NCBI RefSeq assembly: GCF_001905445.1
Contig: NZ_LIVQ01000001.1
Coordinates: 1,612,001 to 1,676,000 of the forward strand
Length of the DNA: 64,000 nt
Origin: Streptomyces sp. CB00455
Lineage (GTDB): Bacteria > Actinomycetota > Actinomycetes > Streptomycetales > Streptomycetaceae
Direction: 5' to 3'
In this document: positions 24,985 through 32,838 of the stretch, in pieces
How positions within the stretch are numbered: the stretch's first letter is position 1
Layout of the letters: every line of letters begins with the position of its first letter
The notes under the pieces: model-generated
What the model was told of the DNA's origin: nothing
What the model saw: only the letters and a program-made list of their open reading frames with translations
The model's database searches: none
Program-made: the position numbers and the translations under genes

Positions 24985-27825
24985 TCAGTCGTGGAGGGGG
25001 TTGGTGAGGGTGACGTAGACGGACTGGGTGTCGACGGGTCCCACGAGTTCGTCGAGGCCTCCGAGGCGGGTGAGCAGGTTCGCCTTGCAGCGCAGGGTCG
25101 GCGAGTCGAGCAGCCGGGTGGGCAGCGGGCCGAGGTCCGCGTTCTTGCCGAGGAAACGGCGGAAGGCGGCGAGGAGCACGCGTTCGTCGGCGAGCCGCTG
25201 GGAGCCGAAGGCACCGATGAGGCCGAGCACGTTGTTGATGCCGAGGTAGTAGGCGAAGCGTTCGTCGGTGACGGCGTCGGAGACGAAGGTGTCGCTGAGG
25301 CTGCCGATGCCGGGGAGCCGGTGCTCCAGTTCCGCGCGGTGTGACTCTCGGAAGTAGTAGCCCTGGTTGTCGCGGTAGCGGCCGCCGACCGGCCAGCCGG
25401 CGGGGTCGAGGAGGACCAGGGTGTTCTGCTGGTGCGCTTCGAGGGCGATGCCGGCGAGGGCGTCGAAGGCGAGTACCGGCAGGACGACGTGGTCGAGGTA
25501 GCGCAGGAACCACTCGGCGGCGACGGCCGAGGTGGTGTGTCCGGTGGCGGCGGCGAGGCCGGTGACGATCTCGGCGAGCCGGGAGCTCATGGTGGTCCGG
25601 CCGGGCCACGGGCGGGGCGCGGTGAGCGCGGCGATGCAGACGGCGTCGTCGCCGGAGCGGAAGGGGTTGTGGCGCAGCAGGACGTCGAGGCCGGGGACGG
25701 GGGTGCCGTCCGGGGCATCGACGGCGACCCAGGCGGGGTCGCGGACGATGTCGAAGCCGGGGTGGGCGGCCTGCCACTGCTCGGCGAGGCCGGTGCGCAG
25801 CAGCCGGTGCACTTCGACGCCGCGGTGGAGTTCCTTGCGGAGGTTCTCGCGGCGGGAGTTGGTGATGCGCAGGCCGAGGGAGAGCTTGAGCATCGCGGGT
25901 GCGTCCGGGCGGTGGACGGTGCGGACGGAGGAGGTGGGGTACCAGGGGGCGCCGTAGGGGCCGAGGTCGTGCAGGAGCCCGGCGTCGCGGAGGACGGCGA
26001 CGGCGGGACGTTCGAGCAGGTCACGGGCCTGCCAGGGGTGGAGGGGCAGGGGCGTGGTGCCGTCGGGGAGCGGAAGTCCGGGGGCGAGCCGGCCGAGCAG
26101 CCGGGCGGCCGGGACGGGGCGGCCGCGCTCGGTCCAGGCGGAGGCGGTGGCGAGGACGGAGGGGGCGATCGCGAACCAGTGCAGGGGGAAGGAGCCGTGG
26201 AGTTCGGGTGAGTAGCGGTGGCTCTCGGCTTCGGAGAGTCCTTCGCGGCTCTTGGGGTCCGGCTGGAGGGGGTGGCCGAGGAGGAGGGACTGTTCGGCGG
26301 TCAGGAAGCGGTCCGTGCCGATGGGGGCGGGGGCGGTGGGGCGGCTGCGCCGGTCGGCGATGAACTGCGCGGTGCGGCGGACCGAGTCGGCGACCCGTCC
26401 GACGAGGCCGGCGTTGCCGGGGCCTTCGACGGGGGCGCCGGGAGCGGTGGGGTGGCTGCCGGCGCCTTCTCGGGCGATCAGGGCGGCGAGGGTGACGGCG
26501 TCCACGGCGGGGGCGGTGGTGGGCGCGCCGGCCAGCCGGGCGGGGCCGAAGCGGTGCCAGCCCGTGAGGGACCAGTGCCGTACGGGGACGAGCAGGGCCG
26601 CGCCGGATACGGGGAGGGGGATGCGCAGCGGGGTTCCGGCCGGACCGTCGGGCCTGCGGAGCCCGGCTTCGCGCACCCAGCACCGCAGAAGGTTCTCCGC
26701 TGCGGCGGCGTCTGCGGCGACGGCCGGATCGGGGTGGTTCAGGAGGTCGGGCTGCGTGGCCCGCTCCGCTCCGGCGGACGCCGTCCAGGCCGGCCGGGGC
26801 CTCGGCGTGCCGTCCTTCTGCCGGGGCACGGTGGGGGCTGCCTCGGTACCGGCCGCGGGGGTGTGGTGTTCCGGCTGCGGTTGCTCCGGCGGGGCGGGGC
26901 GAGGTTCGGGGCCGGCCCCTAGATTGCCGCCGGCCGCCGGGGTCGGAGCGCCGTATGCCAGCTCCGTCCCCCCGAGGGGTAGGGGCGCCACGGGCTGCTC
27001 CGCCGGGGCGAGGCCGAACCGGAATTCGCCGCCGGCCGCCGGGGCGGGTGCGCCGTCAACCTGCCGGGATTCCCCGGAGGACAGGGGCGGCAGGGGGCCT
27101 GGCTGCGATTGCCCCGCGGAGGCGGGGCGAGGTTCGGGGCCGGGCCCGGGGCTGCCGCCGGCCGCGGGGTCGGGCACGCTGTCCGGTCGGTTGGCTCCCC
27201 TGCGGGGTAGGGGCGGCAAGGGGTTCGGGCCCCGTACCGCCTCCGCGGCGGGCAGCCCGGGAGGCGTCTCACCGACGTGCCGCTCGTCGGCCTCCGACCG
27301 TGGCTCTTGTGCATCGCATGCGGTGGCGGTGTCACGCTCACCCAGGCCCTGTTGGGCTCCCACGCCCTGCTCGGCACACCGCGCTCCCGGCCGGACGGCG
27401 TCGGGTTCGAGCCGGAACGAGACTTCGGGTAGGCCCGCGCCCGGGCCGGCCGACGAGGACGACCGCTGGGCCGGCCCGGCAGAACCCGGGGTGAGGGGAG
27501 CCTGCCACTCCAAGGCACCGGGCGTGCCTGGGCCCGGCCCGCCTGCGGGGGCGTGCCCACGCAACGGCGCCGGACCGGTGGTACCGGTGTCGGGGCGGTG
27601 TGCGGGGGCGGGGTCCCCGGCCCCGGGAACGGCCGCGGCCGCACAACGTGGAGCAGCGGAGGTCCCGGGGGCCGGCGTAACCGAACCGGGCGTGACCGAG
27701 GCCGGCGCACCTGAACCGGGCCTGCCCGAGGCCGGCGCACCCGAGGTTAGGGCGCCGTAGGCAGGGGCGCCGTGGACCGGGGTCGCGGGGAAAGGGGTGG
27801 GGGGTGTGGGGTGGGGATCGGGCAT
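24985..27825 (-). CDS. IucA/IucC-family siderophore synthetase with ~355-residue repeat extension
   Basis: A 946-residue open frame: ~355 residues of Pro/Gly/Ala-rich sequence, then a standard ~590-residue NIS synthetase from PDLLNHPDPAVAADAAAAENLLR. Core motifs: LLLGHPLQPDPKSREG, LPLHPWQARDLLE, SSVRTVHRPDAPAMLKLSL, LRITNSRRENLRKE, and EAHQQNTLVLLDPAGWP. The ATG at 27825 has AAGGA at a fair distance and lies 20 bases after the aminotransferase stop. An internal GTG at 26829 gives 614 residues, the normal family length, but its ribosome site is weak. The extension shows visibly more A/T at third positions (CTA, TTG, GTT, CGT) and contains tandem repeats (26876-27225). Whether it is translated is the open question. 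Confidence 0.85.
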   Translation of the reverse strand: MPDPHPTPPTPFPATPVHGAPAYGALTSGAPASGRPGSGAPASVTPGSVTPAPGTSAAPRCAAAAVPGAGDPAPAHRPDTGTTGPAPLRGHAPAGGPGPGTPGALEWQAPLTPGSAGPAQRSSSSAGPGAGLPEVSFRLEPDAVRPGARCAEQGVGAQQGLGERDTATACDAQEPRSEADERHVGETPPGLPAAEAVRGPNPLPPLPRRGANRPDSVPDPAAGGSPGPGPEPRPASAGQSQPGPLPPLSSGESRQVDGAPAPAAGGEFRFGLAPAEQPVAPLPLGGTELAYGAPTPAAGGNLGAGPEPRPAPPEQPQPEHHTPAAGTEAAPTVPRQKDGTPRPRPAWTASAGAERATQPDLLNHPDPAVAADAAAAENLLRCWVREAGLRRPDGPAGTPLRIPLPVSGAALLVPVRHWSLTGWHRFGPARLAGAPTTAPAVDAVTLAALIAREGAGSHPTAPGAPVEGPGNAGLVGRVADSVRRTAQFIADRRSRPTAPAPIGTDRFLTAEQSLLLGHPLQPDPKSREGLSEAESHRYSPELHGSFPLHWFAIAPSVLATASAWTERGRPVPAARLLGRLAPGLPLPDGTTPLPLHPWQARDLLERPAVAVLRDAGLLHDLGPYGAPWYPTSSVRTVHRPDAPAMLKLSLGLRITNSRRENLRKELHRGVEVHRLLRTGLAEQWQAAHPGFDIVRDPAWVAVDAPDGTPVPGLDVLLRHNPFRSGDDAVCIAALTAPRPWPGRTTMSSRLAEIVTGLAAATGHTTSAVAAEWFLRYLDHVVLPVLAFDALAGIALEAHQQNTLVLLDPAGWPVGGRYRDNQGYYFRESHRAELEHRLPGIGSLSDTFVSDAVTDERFAYYLGINNVLGLIGAFGSQRLADERVLLAAFRRFLGKNADLGPLPTRLLDSPTLRCKANLLTRLGGLDELVGPVDTQSVYVTLTNPLHD
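26876..27225. repeat. Coding-region tandem repeats, ~114-bp period
   Basis: About three degenerate copies. A 22-base identical segment (starting GCGGGGCGAGGTTCGG) lies at 26894-26915 and 27122-27143, 228 bases apart (two periods), with a diverged middle copy at about 27003. On the minus strand they encode repeats of the type APAAGG...GPEPRPA...QPxPLPPL in the N-terminal extension of the synthetase. Confidence 0.75.
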
Positions 27826-27845
27826 GGGGGGTCCTTGGGGTGCGG

Positions 27846-29669
27846 TCAGCGGGGGCGTCGGGCTGCGGCCGGGATGGCTTCGGCCAGGCGGTCCAGGACC
27901 GCGGCGGCCTGCTCGTCGGTGAGGATCAGCGGGGGGAGCAGGCGGACGACGGCGCTGTGGCGGCCGCCGAGTTCGACGATCAGGCCGCGGTCCAGGCACT
28001 CCTGTCGCACGGCCGCGGCCAGGGCGGGCGCGGCGGCGCCGGTGTCGGGGTCGACGAGTTCGACCCCGATCATCAGGCCGCGGCCCCGGACGTCCCCGAT
28101 GCAGGGCTGGGCGGCGGCCAGGCCGCGCAGGGCCGTCAGCATCCGCTCCCCCAGCGCGGCCGCTCGCTCGGCGAGCCGGTTCTCGCGGACGAAGGCGAGC
28201 GTGGCGGTACCGGCGGCCATGGCCAGCTGGTTGCCGCGGAAGGTGCCCGCGTGCGCGCCGGGGCCCCACACGTCCAGGTCGGCGCGGTAGACGACCACCG
28301 CGAGCGGCAGGCTGCCTCCGATGGCCTTGGACAGCACCATCACGTCGGGCACCACCCCGGCGTGGTCGACGCCCCAGAACGCGCCGGTCCGGCCCACGCC
28401 CGTCTGTACCTCGTCCGCGATCAGCGGGATGCCACGGGTCGCGGTGAGCTCCCGCATCCGGCGCAGCCAGGCGTCCGGGGCGGGGAGGACTCCGCCCTCG
28501 CCCTGCACCGGTTCGACGATCATTCCGGCGGGGGCGGACACGCCGCTCTTGGGGTCGTCCAGCAGGTTCTCCGCCCAGCGGGCGCCGAGTTCGGCTCCCT
28601 CGGGGCCGCCGACGCCGAAGGGGCAGCGGAGGTCCTGGGGGAAGGGAAGCCGGGTCACCCGTACGTCGGGGGCTCCTCCCGAGGCGTCCAGGGCTCCGGC
28701 GGTCATGCCGTGGTAGGCCCCGGTGAAGGCGAGCAGTCCCGAGCGTCCGGTCGCGGTGCGGACCAGTCTGAGGGCGGCCTCGACGGCGTCCGTACCGGCG
28801 GGCCCGCAGAACTGGATGCGGGCGTCGGCGGCCAGGGCGGCCGGCAGGCAGGCGAACAGCTCCGTGGTGAAGGCGTCCTTGACCGGGGTGGCGAGGTCCA
28901 GCACGTGCAGCGGCGCTCCGGAGTCGAGGACTCCGCGGATGGCGTCCAGCACGACCGGGTGGTTGTGTCCGAGGGCCAGGGTCCCGGCCCCGGAGAGGCA
29001 GTCGAGGTAGCGGCGCCCGTCGGCCCCTTCGATGGTGAGCCCGCGGGCCCGCACCGGGACGATGGGCAGCGAGCGTGCGTAGGTCCGGGCGGCGGACTCC
29101 CGTTGCGCCTGCCGGCGCAGGATCAGGACGCCGTCCGGGGCTGCGCCAGCGCCCGGCCTCCCGGCCGCCCCGCCGGGCCCGGTATCCCGCGCCGCCGCTC
29201 CGGTCCGCTCCGGAGCGCTCCGGCCCGCCGGTCCCGGAGCTGTCATTCCGCCCCGGCCCGCCGCTCCCGGTCCCGTCGGCTCACCCGGCCCCGCCGCCTC
29301 GCCCCGGTCCACCACTCCCGACGGATCACCCCGGCCCGCCGCTCCCGCTCCCGGCCCCGGTCCCGCCAGCTCACCCGGCCCCGCCGCCTCGCCCTGGTCG
29401 GCCGCTCCCGACGGATCGGCTCGGCCCGCCGATGCCGCCCGATCGCCGTGTTCCGCCGGGCACGCCAGTCCTGGTGCGTCGTCAACTCCGCCGTCCCTGG
29501 CGGGGCCTGGTCGGCTCCCCCGGGGTGGCACCAGCGACGCGGTCTCCGCGACGGCAGGGTCGGCGTCAACGGCCGCGGCTGCATCGGCCGCGGCCCCGGC
29601 CGGCTTGGTCAGTGCCACGAGTGTCGGTCCTCCCGCACGGATTGCCCTTCCGGATTGCGCCTCGAACAT
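27846..29669 (-). CDS. Diaminobutyrate-type PLP aminotransferase with repeat extension
   Basis: A 607-residue class III aminotransferase related to diaminobutyrate-2-oxoglutarate transaminases (RhbA/EctB type). Core features: SGAGTLALGHNHP, FCGPAGTDAVEAALRL (PLP phosphate), GAYHGMTAGAL, IADEVQTGVGRTG, PLP lysine in VMVLSKAIGGSLP, and GTFRGNQLAMAAG. The first ~175 residues are Gly/Ala/Pro-rich and not part of the family; a 90-base tandem repeat encodes part of them (29279-29440). ATG at 29669 follows GGGGGAGCAGCG. It is the first gene of the siderophore operon and probably makes diaminobutyrate, precursor of diaminopropane or of the siderophore amine. Confidence 0.9.
   Translation of the reverse strand: MFEAQSGRAIRAGGPTLVALTKPAGAAADAAAAVDADPAVAETASLVPPRGSRPGPARDGGVDDAPGLACPAEHGDRAASAGRADPSGAADQGEAAGPGELAGPGPGAGAAGRGDPSGVVDRGEAAGPGEPTGPGAAGRGGMTAPGPAGRSAPERTGAAARDTGPGGAAGRPGAGAAPDGVLILRRQAQRESAARTYARSLPIVPVRARGLTIEGADGRRYLDCLSGAGTLALGHNHPVVLDAIRGVLDSGAPLHVLDLATPVKDAFTTELFACLPAALAADARIQFCGPAGTDAVEAALRLVRTATGRSGLLAFTGAYHGMTAGALDASGGAPDVRVTRLPFPQDLRCPFGVGGPEGAELGARWAENLLDDPKSGVSAPAGMIVEPVQGEGGVLPAPDAWLRRMRELTATRGIPLIADEVQTGVGRTGAFWGVDHAGVVPDVMVLSKAIGGSLPLAVVVYRADLDVWGPGAHAGTFRGNQLAMAAGTATLAFVRENRLAERAAALGERMLTALRGLAAAQPCIGDVRGRGLMIGVELVDPDTGAAAPALAAAVRQECLDRGLIVELGGRHSAVVRLLPPLILTDEQAAAVLDRLAEAIPAAARRPR
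29279..29440. repeat. 90-bp tandem repeat in aminotransferase extension
   Basis: TCACCCGGCC begins at 29281 and again at 29371, and CCCGACGGATC at 29318 and 29408: two similar 90-base units. Minus-strand translation gives DPSG..D.GEAAGPGE twice. Confidence 0.8.
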
Positions 29670-29875
29670 CAACGCTGCTCCCCCGTCCCCCGTACGTACC
29701 AACGACGGTGACGGCGACGGATCACGGGCGGGTCCAAGATCCTTGTCCCCGGGGGCGCCGGCACCGGGGGAACGAGGTTCGGGGAACCGCGCCCCCGGCC
29801 TGTGCCGTCCCCAACCTCGGCGGCATAGTGGGGTGCTGCACTCCACGCCTCGACACCACCAGGGGGACGAAAGAC

Positions 29876-31045
29876 ATGCGACCGAACCGACCGGTCACCG
29901 CGGCCCTGTGCGCGGCCGCTCTCGCGCTGAGCGCCGCCGCCTGCGGCCCCGGCGACGCGGAGGCCGGCGGCGACGCCAAGCCGACCGTGTCGGCGAGCCT
30001 CCCGGGCACGGACGGGATCAAGATCCCGGACCAGCTCAGGGACAAGCTCAAAGAGCACGGCATAGACGTGGAGAAGTGGAAGGGGGGTGCGTGGAAGAAC
30101 TGGAAGAAGGAGGACTGGCTCCGCGAGGCGGGCGACTACATCAACCCGGTCATCGAGGGCCTGTGGGACTCCGACCGCATGCGTGACGCGGAGCAGCCGC
30201 AGCAGCCGGCCGTCGACCCGGACGCGGGCAAGGACCAGGGCGTCACCGACCCGACCCCGGTGCCCGTGAGCGCGAAGGCGGCGAGCGCGCCCTACCACCA
30301 GAGCGTCCCCCAGGCCGGCAAGGTCTTCTTCGACGGGCCCGAGGGCTCGATGGTCTGCTCGGCGACCGTGGTCAAGGACCCGGCGCACCCCGGCAAGTCC
30401 AACCTGGTGTGGACGGCGGGCCACTGCGTGCACGCCGGCAAGTCCGGCGGCTGGTACCGCAACATCGCCTTCGTCCCCTCCTACAACAACGCGGCCAAGG
30501 CGGCGGCGCAGCTCAAGGGCGCGCCCCGCGAGCAGGTGGCCCCGTACGGCGTCTGGTGGAGCGACTGGGCGCAGACCTCCGACCAGTGGATCGCGACCGG
30601 CGGTCCGACCGGTGGCGCGGGCGCCCCGTACGACTTCGCGGTGCTGCACGTGACGCCCGAGAAGGGTGGCGGCAAGTCCCTGGAGGAGACGGTCGGTTCG
30701 GCGCTCCCGGTGGACTTCAACGCTCCCGCGGTGGCGAAGGTGTCGGGTCTCACGGCCACCGGCTACCCGGCTGCGGCTCCGTTCGACGGGCAGAAGGCGT
30801 ACCAGTGCACGGACAAGCCGGGCCGGCTGTCGCTGACGGCGGCAGCGCCGGTGATGTACCGCATCGGCTGCAACATGACCGGCGGCTCCTCCGGCGGCGG
30901 CTGGGTCGCGGCGGGCTCGGACGGCAAGCCGGCGCTGGTGTCGAACACCTCGATCGGCCCGGCCAAGGCGGGTTGGCTGGCCGGACCTCGGCTGGGCCCC
31001 GAGGCGAAGGGCATCTTCGACGCCGTGAGCGGGAAGTTCAAGTAG
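29876..31045 (+). CDS. Secreted trypsin-like serine protease (lipoprotein-like signal)
   Basis: A 389-residue exported S1-type peptidase. An N-terminal signal peptide ends in LSAAAC (Cys23), so it may be a lipoprotein. The catalytic triad reads His183 (WTAGHC), Asp253 (PYDFAVLH) and Ser339 (GGSSGGGW), with the Asp that usually precedes the Ser replaced by Ser. Between them residues ~55-105 are Lys/Trp-rich (KEHGIDVEKWKGG, WKNWKKEDWLRE), like an amphipathic pro- or binding segment. ATG at 29876 with GGGGGACG 6-8 bases upstream. Divergent from the siderophore operon (206 bases apart). Ends before a strong terminator. Confidence 0.88.
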   Translation: MRPNRPVTAALCAAALALSAAACGPGDAEAGGDAKPTVSASLPGTDGIKIPDQLRDKLKEHGIDVEKWKGGAWKNWKKEDWLREAGDYINPVIEGLWDSDRMRDAEQPQQPAVDPDAGKDQGVTDPTPVPVSAKAASAPYHQSVPQAGKVFFDGPEGSMVCSATVVKDPAHPGKSNLVWTAGHCVHAGKSGGWYRNIAFVPSYNNAAKAAAQLKGAPREQVAPYGVWWSDWAQTSDQWIATGGPTGGAGAPYDFAVLHVTPEKGGGKSLEETVGSALPVDFNAPAVAKVSGLTATGYPAAAPFDGQKAYQCTDKPGRLSLTAAAPVMYRIGCNMTGGSSGGGWVAAGSDGKPALVSNTSIGPAKAGWLAGPRLGPEAKGIFDAVSGKFK

Positions 31046-31126
31046 ATCGTCAAGCAGACCGGGCAGATCGAGTCGTTTGCGTTGTTCTAGCCGTTCGAGC
31101 CGTTCAAGCCCGGCGGCGGCGGTGAG

Positions 31127-31169
31127 AACGGCCGAGGGCCCCCTGCGGTGCAGGGGGCCCTCGGCCGTT
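31127..31169. terminator. Strong bidirectional terminator between protease gene and hflX
   Basis: A 19-bp perfect stem (AACGGCCGAGGGCCCCCTG and its complement) with a 5-base loop CGGTG, between the convergent ends of the protease gene and hflX. Confidence 0.9.
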
Positions 31170-31218
31170 CAGACGTTCAGACGTCCAGCCGAAGCGGACG
31201 CCGCGGGTGTCCGGCCCG

Positions 31219-32724
31219 TCAGCGCTTCGCGAGCGCGTACGGTGCCAGGTCCGCCGCCAGCTCCTGGTGGACGCGGGCCTTGAGCAGGGTGCCCTCCGCG
31301 GTGTGCTCCTCGGAGATCACCTCGCCCTCGGCGTGCGCCTTGGCGATCAGCGAGCCGAGGGTGTACGGCACCAGGGCCTCCACCTCGACCTCGGGCCGCG
31401 GCAGCTCCGAGTCGATGAGCGCGAGGAGTTCCTCGATGCCCATGCCCGTGCGCGCCGAGACGGCGATGGAGTGCCGCTCGATCCGCAGCAGGCGCTGCAG
31501 GACGAGCGGGTCCGCGGCATCCGCCTTGTTGATCACGACGATCTCCGGCACGTTCACCGCGCCGACCTCGCGGATCACCTCGCGCACCGCCGCCAGCTGC
31601 TCCTCCGGCGCCGGGTGCGAGCCGTCCACGATGTGCAGGATGAGGTCGGAGTCCCCGACTTCCTCCATCGTGGAGCGGAACGCCTCGACGAGGTGGTGGG
31701 GCAGGTGCCGGACGAAGCCGACCGTGTCGGCCAGGGTGTAGACCCGGCCGCTGGGCGTCTCGGCCCGGCGCACGGTCGGGTCGAGGGTGGCGAACAGTGC
31801 GTTCTCCACCAGCACGCCCGCGCCCGTGAGGCGGTTGAGCAGCGAGGACTTTCCGGCGTTGGTGTAGCCGGCGATGGCCACCGACGGCACCTTGTTGCGG
31901 CGCCTTTCCTGGCGCTTGATGTCGCGGCCGGTCTTCATGTCCGCGATCTCCCGGCGCATCTTCGCCATCTTCTCGCGGATCCGGCGCCGGTCCGTCTCGA
32001 TCTTGGTCTCACCGGGGCCGCGGGTCGCCATGCCGCCACCGCCGCCGCCACCCATCTGGCGGGACAGCGAGGCACCCCAGCCGCGCAGTCGCGGCAGCAT
32101 GTACTGCATCTGCGCGAGCGCGACCTGCGCCTTGCCCTCTCGGGACTTGGCGTGCTGGGCGAAGATGTCGAGGATGAGGGCGGTCCGGTCGACCACCTTC
32201 ACCTTGACGACGTCTTCGAGCGCGATGAGCTGGCCGGGGCTGAGCTCGCCGTCACAGACGACGGTGTCCGCGCCGCTCTCCATGACGATGTCGCGCAGCT
32301 CGCGGGCCTTGCCCGAGCCGATGAAGGTGGCGGGGTCCGGCTTGTCGCGGCGCTGGATCACGCCGTCGAGCACGAGGGCACCCGCGGTTTCGGCAAGGGC
32401 GGCGAGCTCCGCGAGGGAGTTCTCCGCGTCGGTCACCGTTCCGGAGGTCCAGACACCGACGAGGACGACGCGCTCCAGGCGGAGCTGTCGGTACTCGACC
32501 TCGGTGACGTCTTCGAGCTCGGTGGAAAGGCCGGCCACACGGCGCAGGGCCGCGCGCTCGGAGCGTTCGAACTGCTCGCCGTCCCGGTCTCCGTCGATCT
32601 CGTGGCTCCAGGCGACGTCCTCTTCCATCAGGGCATCGGCCCGAAGGCTCTCGGTGAAGCTCGGCGAGTCCTGCACGTCCTGTGCGTCCCGCGCGTCCTG
32701 GGAAGGGGAAGAAGAGGAGGTCAT
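31219..32724 (-). CDS. hflX: Ribosome-associated GTPase HflX
   Basis: A 501-residue GTPase that splits or rescues stalled ribosomes. N-terminal region RVVLVGVW... with GSGKARELRD; the central Gly-rich linker is RQMGGGGGGGMATRGPGETKIE; the G-domain has GYTNAGKSS (G1), DTVGFVRHLP (G3) and NKAD (G4). The ATG at 32724 follows AAGGATCC. The acidic, Ser-rich first ~35 residues are a Streptomyces-typical extension. Neighbours are the M1 peptidase gene upstream on the same strand and a strong terminator downstream. Confidence 0.95.
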   Translation of the reverse strand: MTSSSSPSQDARDAQDVQDSPSFTESLRADALMEEDVAWSHEIDGDRDGEQFERSERAALRRVAGLSTELEDVTEVEYRQLRLERVVLVGVWTSGTVTDAENSLAELAALAETAGALVLDGVIQRRDKPDPATFIGSGKARELRDIVMESGADTVVCDGELSPGQLIALEDVVKVKVVDRTALILDIFAQHAKSREGKAQVALAQMQYMLPRLRGWGASLSRQMGGGGGGGMATRGPGETKIETDRRRIREKMAKMRREIADMKTGRDIKRQERRRNKVPSVAIAGYTNAGKSSLLNRLTGAGVLVENALFATLDPTVRRAETPSGRVYTLADTVGFVRHLPHHLVEAFRSTMEEVGDSDLILHIVDGSHPAPEEQLAAVREVIREVGAVNVPEIVVINKADAADPLVLQRLLRIERHSIAVSARTGMGIEELLALIDSELPRPEVEVEALVPYTLGSLIAKAHAEGEVISEEHTAEGTLLKARVHQELAADLAPYALAKR

Positions 32725-32838
32725 TGGATCCTTACGTCGATTCGAATAGCACTGGTGGACTGTCACGTCCAACGTGTCACACCGCCCGGTGATTCCCCGA
32801 ACGGCCCCGTCGATGGTGACATGCCCGTTCCTCGGCGG

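Noticed and set aside
24157..29876. Iron-regulator (DmdR/IdeR) box search at the siderophore operon
   Set aside because: No sequence close to TTAGGTTAGGCTNACCTAA was found in 24158-24255 or 29670-29875, so no iron box is claimed.
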